Shown here in pieces: positions 1 through 5,214 of a stretch of DNA of 5,214 bases. How positions within the stretch are numbered: position 1 is the first letter of the stretch; each line of letters begins with the position of its first letter. The DNA is taken from NCBI GenBank assembly GCA_026982175.1, contig JALSHP010000048.1:1-5214 (forward strand), in the 5' to 3' direction. The notes under the pieces are model-generated. The model did not search any database, was not told the origin of the DNA, and saw only the letters and a program-made list of their open reading frames with translations. The DNA comes from Campylobacteraceae bacterium. Its GTDB lineage: Bacteria > Campylobacterota > Campylobacteria > Campylobacterales > Sulfurovaceae. A program made the translations under genes and the position numbers.

Positions 1-587
1 TTTTAGATACGCCTTTTATAGCCATTAAGACAGCTAATAATCAAGAGGATATTTATTATTATCTAAAAGAGAAAGGGCATCAAGTTTTGTCTGAATTTTC
101 AGATGAAGCTCTAAGCAATCTACTTGCTATAGAACTACTAAACTTTACACAACTCTCTTTATATGAGAAAGAACTGGTTTTAAAGTGGCGAAATGATGAA
201 CGCATAAGAAAATGGATGTTCTCAACCAGCATCATAAGTTTAGAAAATCATTTAAGCTACATTGATTCACTATCTTCAAAAAAAGATAGAGTTTATTTTT
301 TAGTTAAGCAGAAGAATAGCTATATTGGGGTTATTGATTTTACGAAGATAACTGCTTCATCCGCACATATTGGACTCTATAGCAATCCTGATATAAAAGG
401 TGTTGGTAGCTTACTAATGAAAGAGATATTAAACTATGGATTTGAAAAATTAAAAGTCAAAAAATTAATTTCTGAAGTTTTTGAAACAAATATTAAAGCG
501 ATAAAACTTTATGAAAGATTTGATTTTATGGTCATAGAGAAAAAAAAGGACTTACTAATTATGGAGCTAAACTATGAAAATAGGTAA
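1..587 (+). CDS. pseH: PseG-PseH fusion, 3' part: UDP-sugar hydrolase tail plus pseudaminic acid pathway N-acetyltransferase
   Basis: The gene enters the window open; the first full codon is at 3 and 194 residues are visible. Residues 4-21 (PFIAIKTANNQEDIYYYL) look like the C-terminal tail of PseG, which removes UDP from UDP-2,4-diacetamido-2,4,6-trideoxy-L-altrose. From about residue 46 the protein is a complete GNAT domain of PseH type: a KWRND motif at 61-65, FLVKQ near 99-103, the acetyl-CoA loop KGVG at 132-135 and LYERFDF near 169-175. PseH acetylates the 4-amino group of UDP-4-amino-4,6-dideoxy-N-acetyl-L-altrosamine in the cytoplasm. No stop separates the two parts, so I read one bifunctional protein whose start is upstream. 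A separate PseH starting at TTG 87 is possible, with AAAGGG about 9 bases upstream, but less likely because PseG homology continues through that point. The 3' end overlaps pseI by 14 bases. Confidence 0.88.
   Translation, partial: LDTPFIAIKTANNQEDIYYYLKEKGHQVLSEFSDEALSNLLAIELLNFTQLSLYEKELVLKWRNDERIRKWMFSTSIISLENHLSYIDSLSSKKDRVYFLVKQKNSYIGVIDFTKITASSAHIGLYSNPDIKGVGSLLMKEILNYGFEKLKVKKLISEVFETNIKAIKLYERFDFMVIEKKKDLLIMELNYENR
563..566 (+). promoter_or_regulatory. Ribosome binding site of pseI
   Basis: GGAG lies 7 bases before the ATG at 574, inside the last codons of the preceding gene. This supports the 574 start and suggests translational coupling of pseI to the PseG-PseH gene. Confidence 0.75.
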
Positions 588-1596
588 TTTTAATTTAGAA
601 AAAGATGGCACTTACATCATAGCAGAGATGAGTGCAAATCATAATGGAAGTTTGCAAAATGCTTTAGACACCATAAGAGTAGCCAAAGAGATAGGGGCAA
701 ATTGTATTAAACTTCAAACTTATACAGCAGACACCCTTACTTTAGATTCGGATAAAGAAGATTTTATCATCAAAGGTGGCACACTTTGGGACGGTAAAAA
801 ATTGTATGATTTATATAAAGAAGCATACACTCCTTGGGAGTGGCACAAAGAGTTATTTGAATATGCTAGAGAGATAGGGATCGACATCTTCTCTTCTCCA
901 TTTGATAAAAGTGCAGTTGATTTTTTAGAGCAACTTGAGCCAAGTGCCTATAAAATAGCCTCTTTTGAGATTACAGATTATGAACTCATTCGCTACACTG
1001 CATCAAAAAGGCGACCTATGATAATCTCAACAGGTATAGCTACCATTGATGAGATTCAAGATGCCGTTGATATTTGTAGAAATGAGGGAAATGAAGATAT
1101 AATTTTACTAAAATGCACCTCGGCTTACCCTGCTCCACTTGATGAGGCAAATTTGAAAACCATTCCAAATATAGCTGAAACCTTTGGTGTAGTAAGTGGA
1201 TTTTCAGACCATACCTTAGGTTCAACTGCTCCCATCGTGGCTGTAACATTGGGTGCGAAGGTCATAGAGAAACATTTTATTTTAGATAAGTCCATTGGTG
1301 GGGCTGATGCTGACTTTTCTATGGATAAAGAAGAGTTTGAAACTATGATAAAAGCGATTAGAGATACCGAAAAGTTACTTGGTAAAGTGGATTATTCTAT
1401 GACAGAAAAAAAGAAAAAATCAAGACAGTTTAGTAGAAGTCTTTATGTGGCTAAAGATATAAAGAAAGGAGATATTTTGACAGAAGAGAACATACGAAGT
1501 GTTCGACCTGGGCATGGGATGCACCCTAAGTATTTGGGGGATATTTTGGGAAAAGTGGCTGATAGGGATTATGAGTTTGGGGATAGGTTTAATTAA
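574..1596 (+). CDS. pseI: Pseudaminic acid synthase PseI
   Basis: PseI condenses 2,4-diacetamido-2,4,6-trideoxy-L-altrose with phosphoenolpyruvate to give pseudaminic acid in the cytoplasm; it belongs to the NeuB family. The 340-residue protein has the NeuB TIM barrel: IAEMSANHNG at 16-25, IKLQTYT at 45-51, SSPFD at 107-111, STGIAT at 152-157 and KCTSAYP at 180-186. H213 (in GFSDHT) and H234 (in IEKHF) sit where NeuB binds its metal ion. A C-terminal SAF (antifreeze-like) domain starts near 285 and holds RPGHGMHPKYL at 311-321, whose Arg matches the conserved SAF arginine of NeuB. The KLQTYT and AEMSANH wording fits PseI better than NeuB or LegI, as does the PseH neighbour. The C-terminus (GDRFN) stops a few residues sooner than I would expect for the family. 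The stop TAA shares its last base with the ATG of the following gene remnant. Confidence 0.96.
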   Translation: MKIGNFNLEKDGTYIIAEMSANHNGSLQNALDTIRVAKEIGANCIKLQTYTADTLTLDSDKEDFIIKGGTLWDGKKLYDLYKEAYTPWEWHKELFEYAREIGIDIFSSPFDKSAVDFLEQLEPSAYKIASFEITDYELIRYTASKRRPMIISTGIATIDEIQDAVDICRNEGNEDIILLKCTSAYPAPLDEANLKTIPNIAETFGVVSGFSDHTLGSTAPIVAVTLGAKVIEKHFILDKSIGGADADFSMDKEEFETMIKAIRDTEKLLGKVDYSMTEKKKKSRQFSRSLYVAKDIKKGDILTEENIRSVRPGHGMHPKYLGDILGKVADRDYEFGDRFN

Positions 1597-1631
1597 TGCA
1601 TATAAACTTATTTTTAATCAGAAGCCCACTA

Positions 1632-1642
1632 CAAGCATTAAA
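1632..1642 (+). repeat. 11-base direct repeat, copy 1 (CAAGCATTAAA)
   Basis: The identical 11 bases occur again at 1667-1677. Both copies encode Gln-Ala-Leu in the frame of their own part of the broken glycosyltransferase gene, one in the N-terminal part and one in the C-terminal part. The repeat flanks the deletion junction. Confidence 0.7.
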
Positions 1643-1658
1643 TGATATTGAAGCAAAA

Positions 1659-1670
1659 CTTGAATTCAAG
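1659..1670. repeat. Perfect 12-base palindrome at the deletion junction (CTTGAATTCAAG)
   Basis: The 12 bases equal their own reverse complement. They lie where the N-terminal homology of the broken glycosyltransferase ends and the C-terminal homology begins. They could be a relic of the deletion event or a chance match in AT-rich DNA; there is no spacer loop, so a transcription terminator is unlikely. Confidence 0.6.
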
Positions 1671-1677
1671 CATTAAA
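1667..1677 (+). repeat. 11-base direct repeat, copy 2 (CAAGCATTAAA)
   Basis: Second copy of the repeat at 1632-1642. It overlaps the last four bases of the palindrome and is followed by the C-terminal coding remnant. Confidence 0.7.
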
Positions 1678-1828
1678 AGTATTATATCCAAGTAAATATA
1701 CTTTTTTTAAATTAGATATTCAAGATATTAATGCTAAATTTAAAGAGCCTATTAAATATATAGAACAACAATTTATAAAAGAAGAGATAACTTTATTAAA
1801 TTAAATCACAACTCAAAGTATCTCAAAA

Positions 1829-1836
1829 AAGGAGGG
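1829..1836 (+). promoter_or_regulatory. Strong ribosome binding site of the KpsS-like gene (AAGGAGGG)
   Basis: This is a near-perfect Shine-Dalgarno sequence with its core 6-7 bases before the ATG at 1842. It is much stronger than those of the neighbouring genes, fixes the start, and suggests translation independent of the broken gene upstream. Confidence 0.85.
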
Positions 1837-1841
1837 AATAA

Positions 1842-2960
1842 ATGCCAAATATCTTACTCATCTCTAGCAGTAGAAGTCGTACAAAATATTTTAATGAGAT
1901 AGCAAAAAATCTTAACTTAAATGTTATGGTCATTGCTAATCCTATCTCATTTAATATAGGAGAAGTGCTTAATATAAAAAAACGTTTCAATTTTGAAGCT
2001 GTATTTGAGGAAAAATTCCGTGAAATTGAGATGAAATACCCTAATAGACTCTATAAAAATATCTATAAAAAATATATAAAGTTTATTACCCCTTTTATTG
2101 CCAATGCTTATGAGAAAGAGATGAATAAGCAAAAAGTTGATATTGTTGGTCTGTGGAATGGCAAAAAATTTCCTGAACTCATCGCTTTAAGTGTAGCAAA
2201 AGCGTTAGATATAAAATGTTTTTACTTTGAAAATGGGCTATTTCCAAATACAACGGTTCTTGATTTAAAAGGCGTTAATGCTAGTAACTCTGTTCCTCGA
2301 AATATTAAATTTTATCAAAATATCACGCCCACTTTTACAGCACCCAAGAAATTAAATCAACGAAAAGAGTTGGGGAAACGCATAAAAAGCCAAGAAGAAC
2401 TTCCTCTCAAATATATTTTTGTTCCTTTTCAAACTAATTTTGATACCCAAGTTATCTATCATGGTCGCTGGATAAAAAATATGGAGCAACTTTTTAATCT
2501 TATAAATAAACTATCCAAAGAGCTAAAAATAAATTTTGTACTCAAAGAACACCCCTCTGAAAGAGAGATGAACTATGCACCTCTTCATCAACAAGCACAA
2601 GAGAACCCCTATATTCAATTTGCAAACAGCTATGCCACTCAAACCTTAATAGAGAATGCTCAAGCGATTGTTACTATTAATTCAAGTGTAGGACTTGAAA
2701 GCCTTCTTTTTAATAAAAAAGTCATTATTTTAGGTGAAGCTTTTTACGACATAGAGGGTATCACTAAATCTGCACCCAGCCAAGAGAGATTAACACAAAT
2801 TCTTACCCAAATAGATAAATGGAAAATAGAAGAGGAAAATATAAAAAAATTTCTACACTACCTTATTGAAGATTATTTAATCAAAGGGGATTGGAAAACC
2901 CCAAATGAAGTTCATTTTAAATCATTAGAAGAACATATTTGTAGTTTTATAGAGAAATAA
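1842..2960 (+). CDS. Capsule polysaccharide biosynthesis (KpsS/KpsC-like) glycosyltransferase
   Basis: The 372-residue cytoplasmic protein has no signal peptide or membrane segment and looks like the capsule polysaccharide biosynthesis family (KpsS/KpsC, related to beta-Kdo transferases). The N-terminal half opens with PNILLISSSRSR and ends in LWNGKKFPE at 104-112 and FENGLFPNTTVLDLKGVN at 129-146. The C-terminal half has YIFVPFQTNFDTQ at 191-203, KEHPSE at 235-240 with the His-Pro pair typical of CMP-sugar transferases, and TINSSVGLESLL at 278-289 with the Ser-Ser-Gly nucleotide-binding motif. Family members transfer Kdo or other acidic sugars from CMP donors. As the last gene of a Pse operon it may transfer Pse; I recall that a KpsS-like protein of Acinetobacter baumannii (KpsS1) has been reported to do so. 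That role is inference, and Kdo or another sugar remains possible. Its stop overlaps the convergent gene by 14 bases. Confidence 0.75.
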   Translation: MPNILLISSSRSRTKYFNEIAKNLNLNVMVIANPISFNIGEVLNIKKRFNFEAVFEEKFREIEMKYPNRLYKNIYKKYIKFITPFIANAYEKEMNKQKVDIVGLWNGKKFPELIALSVAKALDIKCFYFENGLFPNTTVLDLKGVNASNSVPRNIKFYQNITPTFTAPKKLNQRKELGKRIKSQEELPLKYIFVPFQTNFDTQVIYHGRWIKNMEQLFNLINKLSKELKINFVLKEHPSEREMNYAPLHQQAQENPYIQFANSYATQTLIENAQAIVTINSSVGLESLLFNKKVIILGEAFYDIEGITKSAPSQERLTQILTQIDKWKIEEENIKKFLHYLIEDYLIKGDWKTPNEVHFKSLEEHICSFIEK

Positions 2961-3936
2961 TCTCATAAGCTTTTTCCTTAAAATTTTCATAAAGGTTTTT
3001 CATTGCTACTTGTTTTTTGGGTAAAATATCTTTGGAAGAAATTTCAAAAATACGGTACTTACTTTGGGAAAAAAGCAAAGGTAATGTTTCAATAGCAGAT
3101 GAACCGAAAGTTGAAAATTCAATAGGAATAAACCCTCCATTCGTAATTTCAACTTCTAAAATATTTTGAAATCTAATCGCTTCAAAAGCATATTTTTTAG
3201 CCAATGTTTCAAGATAATTTAAATCTTCATAACGATGTGCAACATAAATAAATTTCTTACCTTTATAGTAATCAACTACTTTTTTTAGATTCTCTTCAAA
3301 AGATTGATTTGAGCTTAAAATTTTTTCATTTAAATTTGTTCCAATAAAATAGACTAGCTCTTCTTGAGGATATGAGGCTAACACCTTTTTAAATTCACGA
3401 TAATCATTTAAAATTATTTCATTGTCTATTTTATAATTTTCTAAAGTATAAATCGTAAAAAAAGAAGCCTCATACAGATAACTACGGTCTAAATTAAAAA
3501 TTTTATTACGTATGGTTTTGAGACTATTCTCTTTTCTATTTACATCCCCTCTGGCTATATTGTTCGCAATCCCTAATGTTTTAGTACCATCATCTAAAAT
3601 GATTATTTTTTGAGGAGTAACGGTATTTATGAGCAAATTGACAATACTGTTAAATGCTCCTAGATAGCCATGATTAATAGAACCATGCTTTTTTATGATG
3701 GGGTTTAAATAGAGTGGTAAAAAAATCCTTCGACTCCAAGTTAGAGGATAAGCAATCACCTCCTCCCACTCTGAATCAATAATTAATTTTTCCATTAATT
3801 CTTTATCTATTTTACGTTGATATTGATAAAAGAGAATATTACTATCTTCTCGATGAAATCTTTTTTTAGCTTCAATCGCATTAAAAAGTTGTAGAGGGGT
3901 TCTCACAATAAAAAGGTTTTTTTTATCTATTCTCAT
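2947..3936 (-). CDS. Putative sialyltransferase-like GT-B glycosyltransferase (GT52/polysialyltransferase type)
   Basis: I read 329 residues from the ATG at 3936. A longer frame from TTG at 3948 adds only four residues that overlap the end of gmhA, so I reject it. The N-terminus NLFIVRTPLQLFNAIEAK (7-24) is like the opening strand and helix of GT52 and polysialyltransferase proteins. IIILDDG at 111-117 fits the D/E-D/E-G motif that supplies the catalytic base in bacterial CMP-sialic acid transferases. YVAHRYED at 231-238 occupies the place of the His-Pro motif, with Arg instead of Pro, and FGSSAIETL at 277-285 resembles the Ser-Ser/Thr CMP-binding motif. No signal peptide or membrane helix is seen, so it should act at the inner face of the membrane. 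The start lies two bases after the gmhA stop, suggesting translational coupling to the heptose genes. The donor is unknown; CMP-Pse is the natural candidate given the neighbouring pse genes. Family assignment is by motif only. Confidence 0.65.
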   Translation of the reverse strand: MRIDKKNLFIVRTPLQLFNAIEAKKRFHREDSNILFYQYQRKIDKELMEKLIIDSEWEEVIAYPLTWSRRIFLPLYLNPIIKKHGSINHGYLGAFNSIVNLLINTVTPQKIIILDDGTKTLGIANNIARGDVNRKENSLKTIRNKIFNLDRSYLYEASFFTIYTLENYKIDNEIILNDYREFKKVLASYPQEELVYFIGTNLNEKILSSNQSFEENLKKVVDYYKGKKFIYVAHRYEDLNYLETLAKKYAFEAIRFQNILEVEITNGGFIPIEFSTFGSSAIETLPLLFSQSKYRIFEISSKDILPKKQVAMKNLYENFKEKAYEIISL

Positions 3937-3938
3937 TA

Positions 3939-4508
3939 CTACACACAAACCCCATCATCAACCCCTTGACAAAAAATATGCCCTATAAGAATGTGCATCT
4001 CTTGAATTCTTGGGGTGTCCTCTGAGGGGACGACTAAATTGACATCACAAGCATAGTTTAGTTTTCCTCCTCCTTTTCCCGAAAGCCCCAAAGTTTTTGC
4101 TCCCATCTCTTTGGCTAAAAGTAAGGCTGAAAGAACATTTAAAGAGTTACCTGAAGTGGAGATGCCAATGAGCAAGTCTCCCTCATTGACCAAGGCTTCT
4201 ACTTGTCGGTCAAAAATTCTGTCAAATCCATAGTCATTACCAATGGCAGTCAAGGCAGAGGTATCGGTAGTTAATGCAATGGCAGGAAGTCCTCGCCGTT
4301 CTGTTTTGTAACGCCCTACCAATTCAGCTGAAATGTGTTGTGCATCAGAGGCTGAACCTCCATTTCCACAAAGTAATACTTTGTTTCCACTTTTTAGTGT
4401 CTCTACTAGCATTTTTGAAGCCTTTTCAATTTGAGGTATCATCTGCTCTATGGTTTTTTCTATGGTTGCTTTATGAGCTTGAAGCTCATTTTCTATCATT
4501 TTTAACAT
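3939..4508 (-). CDS. gmhA: Sedoheptulose 7-phosphate isomerase GmhA
   Basis: GmhA turns D-sedoheptulose 7-phosphate into D-glycero-D-manno-heptose 7-phosphate, the first step to ADP-heptose for the LOS or LPS inner core; it acts in the cytoplasm as a tetramer. The 189-residue protein is full length and is a single SIS domain. It shows LLCGNGGSASDAQHISAEL at 45-63, LTTDTSALTAIGND at 79-92, GISTSGNS at 115-122 (phosphosugar binding), LSGKGGG at 142-148 and PRIQEMHILIGH at 166-177. H58, E62, Q169 and H177 match the zinc ligands of E. coli GmhA. The ATG at 4508 overlaps the hldE stop by 7 bases; AGGG lies only 4 bases upstream and AGGA about 11 bases upstream, so the ATG at 4499 (fourth codon) is an alternative start. 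The gene is almost certainly co-transcribed with hldE. Confidence 0.96.
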   Translation of the reverse strand: MLKMIENELQAHKATIEKTIEQMIPQIEKASKMLVETLKSGNKVLLCGNGGSASDAQHISAELVGRYKTERRGLPAIALTTDTSALTAIGNDYGFDRIFDRQVEALVNEGDLLIGISTSGNSLNVLSALLLAKEMGAKTLGLSGKGGGKLNYACDVNLVVPSEDTPRIQEMHILIGHIFCQGVDDGVCV

Positions 4509-5214
4509 GTTTCCCTATTTCCTATTTTTTCTATTAAATTTGTGGTACTTTTCCCTGCAACAAACTCAATGAGTACAAGCTCATCGGCTACATCTGAACC
4601 GACAACTTCTTTGCCCTCATAGTCTGCTCCTTTAACCAAAACATTTGGAGTAATGCGTTTTATTAATTCATAAGGCGTATCTTCAGTAAATGGCACAACA
4701 AAATCAACACTCTCTAATGCCCCAATTAAAAAAGCTCTGTCTTCTAAGTTGTTAATGGGTCGTGTTTCACCTTTTAAACGACGAATACTCTCATCGGAAT
4801 TAAGTCCTAAAATAAGTATATCACCCAACTCCTTAGCCTTTTGTAAATAGGTCGCGTGACCTCGGTGAAGTATGTCAAAACAGCCATTGGTAAAGACAAT
4901 TTTACGCCCTTGTGCTTTTAAACGCTTGGCAATGCGTTCTATCTGCTCAAAATCTTTGATTTTACTCTCCGATTGCCCTTGGTTGAGTGAGTGTTCATAC
5001 TCCTCTACTTCATTAAGACTTACCGTGGCTGAACCCACTTTTGCCACCACCACAGCAGCGGCTTTGTTGGCAAATTCACACGCCTCTTCAATGTTCAGTT
5101 TTGCACAAAGTGCCACTGCCAAAGAGGCAATGACCGTGTCCCCTGCTCCTGTGACATCAAACACTTCACGTGCTACTGTTGGAATGATTTTAACCTCTTT
5201 GTCCAAGACCCCTA
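4502..5214 (-). CDS. hldE: Bifunctional heptose kinase/adenylyltransferase HldE, C-terminal half
   Basis: The gene runs off the right edge of the window and 236 residues are visible, about half of a usual HldE of some 470. HldE phosphorylates heptose 7-phosphate at C1 and, after GmhB acts, transfers AMP to make ADP-D-glycero-D-manno-heptose. Residues 11-27 (IPTVAREVFDVTGAGDT region) are the end of the ribokinase-type domain, with the GAGD motif and catalytic Asp at 22-25. After a linker near 75-90 comes the nucleotidyltransferase domain: FTNGCFDILHRGH at 107-119 with the HxGH signature (bases 4856-4867), LNSDESIRRLKG at 137-148 and VKGADYEGKEVVG at 193-205. A TTG at 5206 could be mistaken for a start, but it lies inside the kinase domain and the frame stays open to the window edge. 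The stop TAA overlaps the gmhA start. Confidence 0.96.
   Translation of the reverse strand, partial: GVLDKEVKIIPTVAREVFDVTGAGDTVIASLAVALCAKLNIEEACEFANKAAAVVVAKVGSATVSLNEVEEYEHSLNQGQSESKIKDFEQIERIAKRLKAQGRKIVFTNGCFDILHRGHATYLQKAKELGDILILGLNSDESIRRLKGETRPINNLEDRAFLIGALESVDFVVPFTEDTPYELIKRITPNVLVKGADYEGKEVVGSDVADELVLIEFVAGKSTTNLIEKIGNRETC

Larger units (their letters stand above)
1596..1804 (+). pseudogene. Remnant of a sialyltransferase-like glycosyltransferase, internally deleted
   Basis: An ATG at 1596 overlaps the pseI stop (TAATG) and opens a 26-codon frame ending at 1676. It contains NLFLIRSPLQALNDIEAK, which matches NLFIVRTPLQLFNAIEAK near the start of the intact - strand transferase at 2947-3936. 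A second frame, from about 1664 to the stop at 1802-1804, encodes IQALKVLYPSKYTFF and about 31 more residues. That stretch aligns with the C-terminal end of the same protein (IETLPLLFSQSKYRIFE). The two ends therefore survive in different frames, while roughly 260 central codons, including all catalytic motifs, are missing if the ancestor had the usual length of about 330 residues. No functional enzyme can be made. Its position suggests it was once the gene directly after pseI, translationally coupled to it. This is also what fills the 245 bases between pseI and the next gene; no convincing promoter was seen there. Confidence 0.75.

Noticed and set aside
87..587. Independent PseH gene starting at TTG 87
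   Set aside because: PseG-like sequence continues in frame on both sides of this TTG, so it is more likely an internal leucine codon of a fusion.
1040..1249. Open frame of 69 codons on the - strand
   Set aside because: It lies wholly inside pseI, which has clear NeuB-family motifs, and its translation shows no recognisable domain.
1660..1702. Possible promoter: TTGAAT at 1660 with TATTAT at 1680 or TATACT at 1697
   Set aside because: The spacings (14 and 31 bases) do not fit a sigma-70 promoter and such words are common in DNA this AT-rich.
1597..1841. Possible small RNA or small peptide gene in the gap after pseI
   Set aside because: Homology of both ends to the neighbouring transferase explains almost the whole gap as a gene remnant.
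1947..2132. Open frame of 61 codons on the - strand, hydrophobic
   Set aside because: It is the antisense of the KpsS-like gene; its hydrophobicity follows from AT-rich Lys/Ile codons read in reverse.
3937..3948. TTG start at 3948 for the - strand transferase
   Set aside because: The four added residues re-use the end of gmhA in another frame, and an ATG at 3936 directly precedes the conserved N-terminus.
4274..4537. Open frame of 87 codons on the + strand
   Set aside because: It is antisense to gmhA, whose zinc ligands and motifs are intact; it has no family resemblance or convincing start.

Overview
The window is an AT-rich bacterial surface-glycan locus. The PseG/PseH, PseI, GmhA and HldE proteins resemble those of Campylobacterota (Campylobacter, Sulfurimonas, Arcobacter-like organisms). 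This assignment rests on my memory of these protein families and not on a database search, so the genus is left open.

Left part, + strand (1-2960): the 3' end of a pseudaminic acid (Pse) operon. It begins inside a gene whose product joins the C-terminal tail of PseG (UDP-sugar hydrolase) to a complete PseH (GNAT N-acetyltransferase) domain. pseI (pseudaminic acid synthase) follows with a 14-base overlap. Next comes a broken glycosyltransferase gene (1596-1804) that keeps only its first and last codons, and then a complete capsule-type (KpsS/KpsC-like) glycosyltransferase with a very strong ribosome binding site.

Right part, - strand (2947-5214): hldE (5' end outside the window), gmhA, and a sialyltransferase-like GT-B glycosyltransferase, tightly packed and probably one operon. 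HldE and GmhA belong to the ADP-heptose pathway for the inner core of lipooligosaccharide. The two operons converge, and their last genes overlap by 14 bases, so there is no intergenic terminator.

How the genes fit together: the left operon makes Pse, which is activated as CMP-Pse by PseF (not in the window), and the right operon makes ADP-heptose. The two intact glycosyltransferases and the broken one lie between them. The - strand transferase carries the D/E-D/E-G and Ser-Ser motifs of bacterial CMP-sialic acid transferases. The broken gene next to pseI belonged to the same family, because its two surviving ends match the two ends of the intact protein. The most interesting reading is that these are undescribed CMP-nonulosonate (Pse) transferases that decorate LOS, capsule or O-antigen, with past gain, loss or rearrangement of members. 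No RNA genes, CRISPR arrays, insertion sequences or convincing terminators were seen. No region over 300 bases is without a gene or gene remnant.
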